Origin: Saccoglossus kowalevskii | Taxonomy: Eukaryota > Hemichordata > Enteropneusta > Harrimaniidae | NCBI RefSeq assembly: GCF_000003605.2 | Contig: NW_003120924.1 | Coordinates: 428,429-456,302, forward strand | DNA length: 27,874 nt | Direction: 5' to 3' | Part shown: one piece after another, positions 1 through 13,000 of the stretch | Layout of the letters: each line of letters begins with the position of its first letter | Position numbering within the stretch: position 1 is the first letter of the stretch | Notes under the pieces: generated by a model | Told to the model about the DNA's origin: nothing | Seen by the model: only the letters and a program-made list of their open reading frames with translations | Databases searched by the model: none | Translations under genes and position numbers: made by a program

Positions 1-12
1 GGCTGCTTGTTC
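1..12. mobile_element. Right end of a second copy of the 1271-1969 element
   Basis: The first 12 bases, ggctgcttgttc, are identical to 1958-1969, the right tail of the element at 1271. The match stops there. Most likely another copy lies just outside the window. With only 12 bases this is tentative. Confidence 0.4.
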
Positions 13-331
13 AGAAGTTTCAACCAATCATGGCACGTGTAACAACAGTGAAATGTTATAATGTTGAATAGGGGTAATCTCTTAAAAATACAATGTTCAT
101 GCATCCATGCGTGTCCGTCCACATCTGTATCTCAGACATTCAAACTTAATAATACATACATGATACATATGTAAGCCTTTAATCCAGCCATTCTGACTTC
201 ACTATTCACCTTTGACATTTCCACCACCTCTTGTCGAAGGGGCAACCCACTGATCTCATCAGTAGTGATTGATAATAAATAAATACCCATTAAATGACTG
301 TCAAAACTAGGCTAAGTCAAAGAAGCGATAG

Positions 332-971
332 ACAGAGAATAAGGTTGGGCAGTCAGGGACTGCTGACGATAATTTATTTATTAAACTAAGAACCTACAAA
401 CTTTTTAAAACCAAAATTGAACAAGAAAACTACTTAACAATTATGAAAAACAATGAACTTCGCAAATCCTTAACAAAATTTAGACTTGGCAACCACTGCC
501 TGAAAATTGAAACAGGCCGGCATATAGGTTTGGATTTTAAAGACAGAGTCTGCAATATGTGCGACAATGACCATGTTGAAGATGAACAACATTTTGTCAT
601 AAATTGTCCTCATTACAACGAAATAAGATCAAAACTTTACATTGTAGCTAATAAATGTATACCAAATTTTGACAAATTTAGTAATGAAAATAAATTCATA
701 TCATTACTAAGTAACGAGAAAATGTCAATTCCTTTAGCGCAATATTTAAAAAACTGTTTTAATACAAGACAGCAGCACCTACATAAACTAAGCCAGTAAC
801 ACATTCCTTGTATACAAATTTAACTTTCTTTTTTTTAATGCTTTTTTGTTCCCTTACTTTTTATGTAGTTATTTTTCTTTTACTAATATTTGATTTGTAA
901 CCCTTTTCATCCCCTCCAGGGGAGGGGGTGTTGTGTGTTAATAAATAAATTAAAAAAAATAAAATAAATAA
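332..971 (+). mobile_element. 3' end of a non-LTR retrotransposon, 5'-truncated
   Basis: An open frame from 332 to 799 codes the last ~155 residues of a LINE polyprotein downstream of the reverse transcriptase core: LRTYKLFKTKIEQENYL, then LRKSLTKFRLGNHCLKIETG, then a C-x2-C-x9-H-x4-C zinc-knuckle-like motif (C at 551-553 and 560-562) in an EDEQHF context. This layout is typical of LINE C-terminal ends in marine invertebrates; I cannot name the clade. Then come a T-rich 3' UTR, a small GC hairpin (cccctcc/ggagggg, near 914-930) and an A-rich (aataaat-like) tail to 971. A stop at 329-331 ends the open frame on the left, so the copy is dead. Confidence 0.85.
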
Positions 972-1270
972 AAGTTATGTCAGTTACGTTAAAATACGTT
1001 AAATATATTGTTATAATTTGGCACAAGTATTAGCCTGTATTACCTGTGAATTTACTCACGAGTGTATGTGAGATCATTTTAGCTTAGTGAATTTAATAAT
1101 AACCTTGGTAGAACATGTGTAGTACAAACTTGTGAGTCACTTTGTTATGTAACGAGGTAAACAGAATGTTGAAACAATAGACAGCTAGAGTAAACTAAAA
1201 GGCAGATTGTACCAAGCCAGTGAAGGAGCAACATCTCCTCTTCCGTTCTGTGAAATAAAAAACCCGTTTT

Positions 1271-1969
1271 TAGCTCCGCTGTCGCCTTTGTCGAGCGGAG
1301 CTTATCATATGAGTGATTGTCCGTCATCGTCCGTGTCAATGTTTTACTTTTTCGACTTCTTCTTGAAAACTACAAGCCTGAATGCTTTGATATTTGGTGT
1401 ATATGTACCTTGGGTGTTTCAGATTGGGTGTCTCAGATTTGTTCATTTCATGATCATATCTTCAATTCTCTAATTTTGGTGAATATTTTTGTCATTTTTG
1501 GTAAAAAGTGATATTTTTGACTTCTTGTTAAAAACCGCAAGTCCAATTGCTTTGATATTACATATGTAGGTACTACATGTAGACCTCTCTCAGATTTGTT
1601 CATTTTGTAATGATATCTTTAATTCTCTAATTTTGGTGAATATTTTTGTCATTTTTGGTAAAAAGTGATATTTTCGACTTCTTGTTAAAAACCTCAAGTC
1701 CAATTGCTTTGATATTTCATATATAGGTACTACATGTGGTTCTAACTCAGATTTGTTCATTTCATGATGATATCTTTAATTCTCTAATTTTGATGAATAT
1801 TTTTGTAATTTTTGGTAAAAAGTGATATTTTCCACATCCTGTTGAAAACCGCAAGTCTGATTGTTTTGATACTATACATATTGTTAATTTTTTAATGATA
1901 CTTTCTGTTCATTAATTGAAATGTGCATTGCTAACAGCGGAGCTATCTCAGCCGAGAGGCTGCTTGTTC
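1271..1969. mobile_element. Non-autonomous DNA element with inverted repeats and internal tandem repeats
   Basis: Perfect 12-bp inverted repeats, tagctccgctgt (1271-1282) and acagcggagcta (1934-1945), bracket an AT-rich body with no coding content. The left end also folds on itself (agctccgct with agcggagct at 1272-1302). The right end continues as a GC-richer tail, gccgagaggctgcttgttc, to about 1969. The left interior has the gtccgtcatcgtccgtgtcaa signature known from abundant repeats in molluscs and other marine invertebrates. No target-site duplication is obvious. Confidence 0.7.
1343..1895. repeat. Tandem repeat, period 157-158 bp, about 3.5 copies
   Basis: The unit holds gtaaaaagtgatatttt (1501, 1658, 1816), then a 'ttcttgttaaaaac' block, 'caagtccaattgctttgata', and 'ctcagatttgttcattt'. 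Copies 2 and 3 are very similar; the first (from about 1343) and last are more diverged. It forms the body of the inverted-repeat element at 1271-1969. Small open frames inside it are chance. Confidence 0.9.
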
Positions 1970-3338
1970 TTTGTAAAGTTTGCCTTGTGTTAATTGTCAT
2001 ATTGACACCCGCAACAACATACTTTCTATGTATTTAAAATTTACCAAAATTTCTTTAGGGTCGTCATTATTCTTTCTTTCAATACAGTACAAAGAACACA
2101 ACAAATAAAAATATTTGAAACTTCGAAGATGTCGCACATCGTATTTCGGGTGTATTTTATCTGAGATTTATTTGATTCATGAGATAACAAACAAAACATG
2201 CTGCGACAAGTATATTGCTTAAATTTTACCAGTTTTGATCAAAAATTTATTGAAATAAACCACTTTGACTACAGGTCCTCGTGAAATAATTATGCAGATT
2301 TTGTGATGAAAGGTGACAAAAGTTGACTTCTAGGGTTCAAAAGGTCAAAAGTTGATATGAAAAGACAGACGTTAACAAAGAAACCTATTGGAACATTTGT
2401 AGTACTACATTTCAACTCAAATGATAAAATTTAAAATAACCTCTGATACAAGCCATGTACAGTTTTTCGTCTACCAAGTTTAGAGTGACCTTAAGGAAGT
2501 ATTTATGACTACAAAAGGCTAAAGAAATTGGTAATTCTATTTGAAGAAATCATATATTTCTTTTAATCCAAGGTCAAAATTTTTTAGCACTTTTTATTCA
2601 AATTATTGCTAGAAGAATTTTGTTTTGTAGGTGTGTTTCTTTAACATAACAGGTAGGCTTACTGTATAATCTGAGAAAATCTAAAATTTGATTTCAAATA
2701 ATTTCAATAGAATTAAATTAAGCTAAATGCAATTAAAACTCAATATATATTTTATTGGTTAGATGAAATACGCCCATCTTTTTCTCATGTCACATATTTT
2801 TAAAAATTGTAATCCAATATTAAAATAAAAATGATTTTTTTAGTCTTTTTTTTTTCATCAGAAAGTGAAAATAAATAGTTGTGAGCGGACCACTTAACTG
2901 CGGGGTTTTACTATTACAGTTCATTGTATTATATAAGAACTACATCTATGGTAACAAAATATTCATTAGACACTCAACTGTATAAAAAAAGGCTTCCAAG
3001 CTGTTTACACATCAGCAATTTGTTATCTAAAATATCTTATTTATGGATTGAAAGATTATAAGCATTCCGAATATTCTGACATGTATTTGAAAATAGAGCA
3101 AATACAGTTATAGCGTCATAATAGCATTACTTTTCAATAATTTCACTAAGCGTTATATACCACATAATGCGAATAATTATTCACGAAGACGCTCGATTTG
3201 GATAAATAAACAAGTAAACAAAAATTAAAATAGCAACAAATATGACAAACACAGTCACAGTTATACACACACTTGTTCCAAATTTGTTTTTGTTTTAATC
3301 AAAATATTACCGTACTCAGTATGTTGACTGATATTTAC
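1970..3338. other. AT-rich stretch without a recognised gene
   Basis: No convincing exon on either strand. If the minus-strand gene has a fourth exon it should be here or further left, starting in phase 1, but I found none with both a good acceptor and a plausible reading. Runs such as 2820-2880 are low complexity. Confidence 0.5.
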
Positions 3339-3542
3339 CTGGGTTGACTGTCCCTCTTGGCAGAACAGCTGACTGGGAAACATAATCTTTGCCACGGCTT
3401 TGAGGAAACATATGATATGGAGGGCTATGATGCGTGGTGGACGTCATTGAACTACGGACATGTTTAGTTGGTTCTTTCCATCCCCCAGCATTCTTGTACA
3501 TCTCGTCTGTGTATTTCAACACATCGTTCTCCACATTGGTGA
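3339..3542 (-). CDS. Unrecognised minus-strand gene, exon 3
   Basis: 204 bases in phase 1/phase 1. The acceptor is gtcttcttattgcag and the donor gtaaat. The join T|TC gives Phe. It codes TNVENDVLKYTDEMYKNAGG, then a Ser/Thr/His-rich linker, then PYHMFPQSRGKDYV. The frame stays open about 40 codons upstream of the acceptor, but that part has no coding look and would not join exon 2. Confidence 0.75.
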
Positions 3543-4001
3543 CTGCAATAAGAAGACGATCGGGTGTTAGAAGTACGTTAAATAGAACTGGCTGGCTGTG
3601 ACCATTAATTGTTTCATACGCAATAGACCGTTTTTCGGTCACTGCAAGATCCCGCATTATGCTTGAAATCAAACGTAAAAATAAGACAGCAAAGGTTATA
3701 GACTTATAGTAGGTCGTATCAAAACAATAAACGCTAAAGTATTACCTGTACTGTACTGTAAAAATTAAACACTATACAAATTGTACATGCATGCATGCAT
3801 TAGATTCACCAACACAAATATGGAAAACCAATCCCATTTATTTTACCATTATATTTTTTTTTTATACTTTTATTTGTTTGTCAGTTTTTTTTTATTTTTT
3901 TGTGTGTATTTTTATTCTCACTTTAATTGTTTGTTTGTCTTTATTCACATCTGTATTGCATTTTATTCAAAATCCTAATAGGGATACGAATGCAATAAAG
4001 A

Positions 4002-4035
<34 letters not shown>

Positions 4036-7000
4036 CTGTAACCATGATTATTTGTTGGAATTTTTTTGCGCCATGGCCTGACTGCTTAGAACAGGCACTA
4101 TGGCCTTTATCATTAACCTTGCATTTTATTTTAATACACTGTCTATAATGTCTGCAAAGGAATCACCAGTGTCCTACCGGTACTTCCAAAATAAATAAAA
4201 ACAGATCCAAGAAAACAACAACAAACACATGGGATTTTCATTTTATTGTGGGGATTTTTTTTTTTTCAAAGTTACTTGTATGTTGATTTTTTGAGCTGTT
4301 CAGTTTTCGTAATAATGGCCATTATTTAATGGAGAAAGTTAAGAAATCCACAGTATGGGCACTTTCTAAATCAGGGATATAAAAGCAGTGAATGTTGCTA
4401 GGATGGATAAGAAATTGTTTCTCAGTTACTAGCAATAACTTGAAGCCACAACTGCCACTCCACACCGGCTCTTTGAACTGAAAAGACCATGTAAATACAC
4501 TATGCCTAGTTACCAACAACTCAGACTTTTCTCCCTTTCAACACGACAGCATTGTGAAATCGTCGTTGCCCTCGAACAATTAACTGCTCTCATGGAAGTC
4601 AACAACACAATATGTCGATATGGGTTGCGAATGTTTCCTATTGTTATCGAGGATCTGTTACTGACTATTGAAAGCTTCATTTCAATTGTGTTGACAACCA
4701 TTGCTTTACGTTTGAAGACATTGTAACAAGGCACGTTACAGTACAGTGTACATTGTTAGCCCCCCCCCCCCTATGTATTGCTCATATGCTTTAGACATTG
4801 TTCGTTACCGTTCTTTTGGTGATCGTATTATACGCAGGTAAAGAGAACAGACGAATACACTAATCACAGGCACAAACTGTCATGGTTCATTTAGTACGTG
4901 GTCGCAAACTTCAGCCCTGTTCCGCTGTTCCACTTTCACAGAGTAAACATTTTAGTTAATACAAATACTGTCTAACATTGATTTTCTCTCGCATTTAACT
5001 TCAAGATTTTGACATTTTGAGCATATTCACTTGGTTTTAAGTTCATAAGTATTTCACATGGATTTAATTTATAGAATTTAACTTATCAGCGAAAACAGCA
5101 AAATTAAAACCCAGTTAACTACAGGAAAGCACTGGTAGAAGCCTACTCATAAATTAAAAACCCCAGAATTTATTCATTTTGTAATAAAATGTACTCCAAG
5201 GCAATATAAGGATATTGACCTAAAAAAAGTTGGGGGTCACCAGCCTTTTTTTCGAGAAATTGATGGTTGTATTTTAGTGGAAAGTCGCCATTTTGACACT
5301 ATTATAACACTTTTACCATAGGTTTCTATGGCAGAGATATTATGCAATATCTCAAAATTTAGCCTGGTGACATAGGCTGAAAAAATCATATATTGTTAAT
5401 GATGGAGTACTTGTTGTTGTTCTGAATTATTTAAAAAATCTGGGTTTTGAAAGGTGTCAAACAATGCAATTTTTCTTTAACATTGTGTTCTAAAAATAGC
5501 AATTTTCAAGAAATATTAGGACACGTTTCTCAAAAAGAATAACTGTAACACACAAAATAATGCTATTTCATTGTATCATGAGACATTAGCTTTATGTTTG
5601 TACATAATAAACTAATGAACATTGTCATGTGATTTGTGACCAATTTTGTCAAAAATTATGACTACCGGTAGGCTTCTACCTTAAAAGAAACATTTCTTTT
5701 TTACCTTTTCACCACTAGTTCCCTCTTTTCATCACAAATTTACAAAATAGTTTATAGTCCGCACTTCATTTACAAGATTGAGAGAAAAATAGACACAGAA
5801 ACTGAAATTGACTCAAATTATGTCTGTTGGGTCCAAAATTGGGGTTCATTTCCAGAAATATTGAAGAATATAATAAAAAAGTGCAGAAAAATTCTGGAAA
5901 GTCTGGTGGTGAAAGGAGTTGATTATTAGAAACTTCGAGAGGGAGCTACTTTGCATATTATTTGGTTTTTTTGCCTAATTTTCAGCTAAATTTTTATTTT
6001 CAATTAACAAAAAAATTATCGAAAAATTCATTAAAATTGTTCCTCCAAATTTTCAGCTGGACAAATATGGCATTAAAGATTTTAAACAAATAAAAATTCT
6101 TATTTAATTAAAATAAATTAATGGACATAGACACGCTATAAATAACCTTTTAGAAATAAAAAACGTTAATGATAATGATCATTCTAGAATGTTAGCGTAA
6201 ATAAAGATGACACCAAGTGATCTTTTGTCAAGTATGATTCATTCGGATTAAAGACTAGAAATAATCAATTCCTATGACAACAACATATTATATAAGTAAT
6301 CCATCCCTATGACAACAACATTGTGTATAATCTGTATCATATCACAGTTGGCCATACATATATCATGTTATTAGAAAATTTGTGTTGTTGTTCACAAACA
6401 TGAAATGTATGTATTGATCACACAGCTGAATTGAATCACATGATTTTATTTTAATAACTGTTTACAATTCGCTTACTGTCTATCCATCATTGTAACTAGT
6501 AACTATAGTGGTAAACCATGCAATGGTTGGTAGTTAAAGTGACACAGCTGTAGCATAACAATATACCATGTGTGCTCTATTAGTAGTGCATATGTAAATG
6601 AGTGAAATGACTATAGTCAAAATACGTTGTATTTTAATGATTTTATATGAAGTAAAAGGACATTTTTAAATGACTTTCTAATAGAGCAAATACAGTAGTG
6701 CTAACAAACAATGTGTTTTACATGCGTTGTATTTATCTCATGAGAACAAAATCAAAAATATTGTAAGTGATTTCTGATTTTTGTCACAATTGCTAACCCT
6801 GCTAGTGATTAATTATTAAAGCGCGGTGGTCGTCAAGCGCGTGTTCGAATTTCATGTAAATAAACAATGTATTTTACATGCGTTATATACGTCGCTATGA
6901 GTCTCTTATCGAACAGGACGCGGCGCGACGACCACCGCCCTTTAACTAGTCACAATTTTATGTCAAAGTAGTAGTTAGTTCTAGTATGAGTCAATTAAAA

Positions 7001-10000
7001 TAGTGGCTATTGGTTTATGGCAGTTAACGATGGTTAATAATCAAACACTGTCGTAAAACAAACATTTTCTTTGGACAACATCCAAGGCAGTACTTGAGGT
7101 CAATAAATAAATATTGGTGTTTATTTGACATTATCGTCTTTGATTACTTAAACATCTTACCAAAGAACCACTCCCACATTAATGTCAATGCACTGTTACC
7201 TGATCAAACATGAACAACAAACATCAGATAAAAAAATACTGTGTGATTCCCACCACCAGTCGTTTGGTTGTTCTACTCCTTCCTCCAAGAATCTTGTTTT
7301 TTCCTAAATTTTTTAATATTTCAGTGAACATTTTACCGATGACCAAAAAACAAGGTTGCAGTGACTTTTGCAAAATGCAAAACACCTTAAAACCTTCAAA
7401 TCGCAAACATTTCTAGCAGCAAAAATGAAATACTGTAAATATACTTTATTCTCCCTTGGAATTTTTTTTTTCGCTGAAGGGATGATTCAGTAAAATTAAA
7501 ATCCAGCAAATATACCTCTTTTATGTATTTTACATTCAACTCATCAAAGATCAGTGAAAATACAAAACACATGAAAAGTCTTTTCAGCAAAAATTAACTG
7601 CAGCTCAAATAAAGTTGTTTACAGTAGTTTACAATAACTTGTGAATGTCTTGAAACTTACATTGTCTTTTTCCATTGATATCTTCATAGAAATGCTGGTG
7701 ACTGTCCTTAATTAGAGACTGTTGCTGTGCACGGTATTCAGGTTTGTCTTTAATCAGTCTTGTCGGCACCTTCCAGTGCATAAACATCTACAATGAAAAT
7801 AGCAACAAGTTTACTACTTCATTCAACATCAAAAGAAAAAGAACATGTCTACAATATTGCCTTATATGGAATTCTTTACTCCATATTTAGTAAACACCTT
7901 GGTGAATGTAAACTGACCAATCACATAGCGTTGTGTAGACCAGATTCATTTGCCAAAATAGAAAGATAAATTAATTATTTTTTTATGTGAAAGTTATTTT
8001 ATTTTTTATAATTTTATTAAGCTTCAGCTTTGCAAAAAAAAATACATTGCACTGAAATCCTGCACAGGTGATGAACAGTTATACTAGTCAGGAACCCTAC
8101 GACGAAAATACAGGTCACACAAAATATACCGGTACAACTACCGGATATATCTTTTCTCTAAGAAATGGCTTGATATGAAACTCGCGGCTGCTAATTCTCC
8201 AAGCCACGATCATTGCAAATGAAAGACTTTGATTTGAATTTACTGAAGCAAAAACATTAAATTGACGACCAACTTGTATATTTGTTCTGTTTGTTAACGT
8301 GATAGAACTATTTATGTTTGTCTAATTGCTATATTGTGAAAGATAAAGATTTGATCATATTTACATATGGTATTTACAAAGTCAGTGTCTCTATTTATGT
8401 AAAATGTTACCATGGCTACGGAGGGTGATTTGTAGTTCATTCAAAAAATTCTACAAAACAAAGCAGGTTTTATTGAATAGATATAAAACACTGGTACTTC
8501 TATCGTTTGGGTCATTGTAGTTTCTACTGTGAATTTTAATATACATGTAAGGCAAAGTTATGTTCATTTGATTTTTTGAACGTTTGAAAGCCAACTTCTG
8601 TCACTTCTTAAGAAATAAACCTGCATAATGTAACTAATATTGTTTTTCAATTCTATTTTTGTATTAATTGTCTTGCTTTGTAATTTCATTAATTGTTAGT
8701 GAATTAAAAAAAAATATATATATATATATATAAATAAATTATTTATTATCTCTGTTCAACAACAGTGTGAGAAAAATGAAAAATACAAATCACAAAATAT
8801 GTAAATAACCAAAAAATAAGTTTCAGGCAGCTATTTTTCTTCAATGATCGTTTACAAACCGTGAAATACTTAATTTTCGCTTGGAATTAATTTTCGCTGA
8901 AGGAATGATTCAGTGAAAATAAAACCCAGCGAATATACCTTTTTTCCTATATATCACATTCAACTCGTCAGAAATCAGTGAAAATAAATTCCATACAAAA
9001 CACCAAAAAAACACTTTTCAGCGAAAATTAATTCCAGCTAAAATAAAGTATTTTACAATATTAATGAGCTCATCAATAGTCATGACTGTCCTTTATTCCA
9101 TATTTTGTGTCTATTACGACTCGCGAACAGAATTTGTTATCTTAAAGTTTTGGTTGAAATTCGACAGAGACCCAAAATTGTGCGAAATTAAACAGCAGGT
9201 GAGCGGCAGCCATACTTAGATGGAAGCTATTCGTCTAATTTCCTGTTTCCAATTTCCTGTTGGACACAAATATGTTCACTTCAAAGTATGATTTCAATTT
9301 CAATTTTGTTTATCCTTTCACTGAAACTGAAACGTGTAACGGTTGAGTCGCTACAATTATAAACATCCTTTGTCTCGTATTCTGTTGATATTTCCCCCCT
9401 TTGCGGCAGTCTAGCCGACAGTTAATAAACTTTTAATGAAAATACGAGATGTAGTTTCATGTAATGAATACCAAACGTGACAGATTCACATTGTTCTCCT
9501 TAATATAACCATTTATATCGTGACTGACACTGAGGTGTTTTTTTTAAGATAATAAAATAATTGCACTACTGTCTCGTTGCGTTCATATTGTTCCCATGTG
9601 TCATATACAACATGCGTAAAATTGTTGATTGACAACTGATGCTTTTTCGTAAAAACATAAATGTATAAACAAAATTTTAAATATTGTAAAATACTTTAGC
9701 TGGAATTAATTTTCGCTGAAAAAACTTTTTGGATGTTTTGTATAGAATTTATTTTCACTGATTTTTGGTGAGTTGTATGTAAAATATAGGAAAAAAGTTA
9801 TATTCATTGGATTTTATTTTCACTGAATCATCTCTTCAGCAAAAAGAGCGAAAATTAATTCCAAGCGAAAATAAAGTATTTTACAGTACTGTATAAAATT
9901 GTTTATTTTCACCATTTTGAGTATTTTCACTTATTTTAAGTTCACCAATTTCACATCAATGAATTCTATTGCTATTTTACATGCATTCAATTTAGCGGAT

Positions 10001-13000
10001 TTTACGCATTAGCAAAAACAGCGAAGTTAAAATCCAATAAATAATACATTTGAAATATGATTTGCTGTGACCTTCCTAATCTGATCTGCTTTTCAATAGA
10101 ATAAACTTCAAGAACACTTTCCTTGTCGACAAACCTGTCCCTGTCCCAGTTACATTTTTAATATCCCATATAGTAATCTAAAGTGTGTCTATTTATAGTA
10201 CAGTTGCCTATTTAAATATTCATTGTTTTCTCCTAGGTATATAATTAATGATAGCCATTACAGTGTACGGTATCACTTCCCAACTTGAGTTGACACTGCT
10301 CATCACAGGGCAAGTTTAATGCCAGTATAATTCTTTTGAAGGTCATACTACCCTGATATATGTCCTTAAGAAGTCATTCACGCAGGAACTACTCAAAATT
10401 CTTGTCTGGTTATTTCTCAAAACTGATACCGGGAACATTACAATCATTTTTCAGATATGACCCTAATTTGGATGATTTGTTTAAATTCAAAATGGCCACC
10501 AGAATGTTTGTTTCCATAGAAATGAGTATTTTGTTGCTTGCTTAAAGCAAGATTTTCTTGGCAAACTATCAATAAATTGTCAAAAGCTCTTAATGTGTTC
10601 GTTCTTAGTATAGCTCGTCTCTTTTAAGCCCCATTTCTGGTGACCCAGTCATAATCCTGATTGTCTGCTGTGTTTTACTCTCATTTTTTCTTTTGTTTTC
10701 TATGGGAATTTTAATTCCTAAGTCAATTTTGTACAGATTAATGACATGGGCCTTTAACTGACAATACCCCTGAAACGATGAATCCAATTTGAATACAACA
10801 CACAAGAGGAATAGTGAATTACTAGTCGTCTATTCTCATGACAAATTTGGCCACAAACCTTGATCAAAAGATGAAGAAAAAAATAATTTTGTGAAAGGCC
10901 ATGAAAAACAAAAGAAAAATCAATAATATCTTAAAATAAAGTGAACAATAGTGTCCCATGATTCCACAGTGCATATCCAAGATGGACGCCAGTTTTATTA
11001 AATGTCATGTTTTATAGTTATAGCCAAGTACGCTCGTCCTAGACCTACTTCAAATTATACTATTGAGCTTAGAGTTCCAGGATCAACCCTAAAATCTCGC
11101 GGGTGGTATTTTTGGGGGGAGAGATGTGCAAAAAACTGAGTGAAGTATTTATGTAATAAAAAACAACAAAATAATGAAATATTATAAAAATAAATTAAAT
11201 ATATGAAATTTAAAAAAGAAAATGCACGCCGTACAATACCCTGTGTTGGAGACTAAGAACGATTTTCACTCATGCCTTGCTGTTAGAAAAATGCTGAAAA
11301 AAATTTTCCCCAAAAAGATAAACACTTGTTTTTGTAAGGAGTTAGTACGTATACGCCTATGGTTCGCTATATTGGTGAGTTTCATTGTTAACGAATTTGC
11401 CATGCAGGTGCGAGTGATCATACATTCAGTTTGTTTATTGAAAGTTCTCTAACCCAAATAGTGCGCAAATAAACACACACAATACTATAGCCATGCACAG
11501 TAGGTGTTCATCCTTTGTACAACGGTCAACAAGTTTATTTGTTTAGGTTTTTTGTCAGTTTTACAAAACCAACTCAGTTACGAGCCATGGTCAATTTCAG
11601 GCGCACCGCGGTCAGTCCGCTGGCAATCAAAATACGGCCGGTGCAACATTGAAACGATTTGAGGGATAAACACATCTTTAAAGTTCTCCAAGCGTGATAG
11701 ACTCGAATCATGTCATTGTCAAAGTAATTACGAATCAAATAGTGGGTTGCAAAACAACACGATTTTTGTCATGCAATCGTTGTCTCTCTCTTCACGCCTG
11801 AATGCATATATTGTGTACGCAAACTAGAACAAGATGGCAGGTGTTAGCTGACGACCCAGAGCTGGCGATGACATTCATTCTCCGATCGGCATGCGTGACT
11901 ACACCGAGGCGCAGACTACAGAACTAGTAGTTCGACTGTGGAGCTTTATGGCACCACCGAAATCGCGACACCTATCATTTTGGTTTTACACTCAGAAACT
12001 ACTGTCGTAGTGCGAGCGCACACACATCAACGCAAATGGGGACACAGTTGATCCCACCTTTCCGGTATACTGCGGCGAACACTTGTTGGATTCAACTCCA
12101 GACATGTAACACTTACAACTGCTGCGTACTGAGAATACATACCGGTCTCGATCCCGTCGTCATCTCTGAATTGTGGAGGTTTAGATTGGAGCAAGATATA
12201 GTAGTCCGCCAAATAAGCCACCATTAATACCCCTCACACCAAAACTATACGTCCGGCGTAATGTACATACAGGTCGCCGACGGATTGCATAATTAATGAG
12301 GTGTTGCTAGGGAATTAGACGCCTCTAGGTTTCTAACGCGTAGTAACATACACTCACACGCAGCGCCAACTGTGTTTGGTCCGGATATAATTTCACGCAC
12401 AGTGTTTTGTTGATGTTCACCGATCTCAACAATTGGCAAAGTTGGTCCCGCGCGAGTGCGCGCTTTCTAGTTAAAGTCAGTATGGACTCGGACTTGGTTT
12501 GCGTTAGCAACGCAGTTATTACACTACATACTGGTATATCAACTGATTTAGTGTAGCTGTTTTACTGGCGCACTTAAAAAGTCGTTAAGAAGACGTTGGA
12601 CAATGCAAAATTTGGAATGGTTTTAGTTTTACTAACAGCTAAATAATTTAACATAATTGTCAAGCATAATTATTATAGTGTATTGGTTATTGTTTTATCG
12701 TAGACACAGAAATCGAACAGTAACAATCTCCTAGCCATCTCAGGTGGTTGGACATTGTACCTGTGACGCCAGTTCACCGGTAGCCACGATCATTCATGGT
12801 ATTTGCATGGACAATAGACAGGTTGACGAGCGTAGACGGACGTCGCCTTGACAATGATCGATCGCTGACGTCACAGCTGACAACACACATTGTTACTACG
12901 GCAATCTGATTAAAATCTGATATATTGTACGGCATGAATTTCATTTTCTATATTCTATATTATTTTTTCTATATACTTTTTATTATTTTGTAATTGTTTT

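Larger units (their letters stand above)
3543..7660 (-). other. Intron 2 of the unrecognised minus-strand gene
   Basis: A 4.1-kb intron with donor gtaagt and acceptor ttgcag on the minus strand. It contains a LINE-like tail (about 3840-4036), a C run (4761-4771), a MITE copy (4966-5123), an inverted-repeat element (5134-5680), a GC-rich MITE (6816-6945) and part of a repeat family (7431-7626). The overlapping open frames of 74 codons on both strands at 4502-4734 match nothing I know. Confidence 0.65.

Noticed and set aside
2880-2925. Possible fourth exon of the minus-strand gene starting VKWSAHNY
   Set aside because: Poor pyrimidine tract before the AG and the reading soon becomes low-complexity Lys/Ile; no usable donor.
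3840-4081. Hydrophobic Phe/Ile-rich open frames that look like membrane segments
   Set aside because: Direct result of T runs and the (ATT)n microsatellite.
4502-4734. Overlapping 74-codon open frames on both strands
   Set aside because: No recognisable domain, no splice context fitting the surrounding gene, and both strands are open equally, as expected by chance.
10360-10545. 61-codon open frame beginning MSLRSHSRRNYSKFL
   Set aside because: Short, isolated, in a large intron, no splice partners and no family resemblance.
12027-12227. Paired open frames in the GC-richer 11580-12520 stretch
   Set aside because: Mirror frames on both strands without known motifs; higher GC alone makes stop codons rarer.
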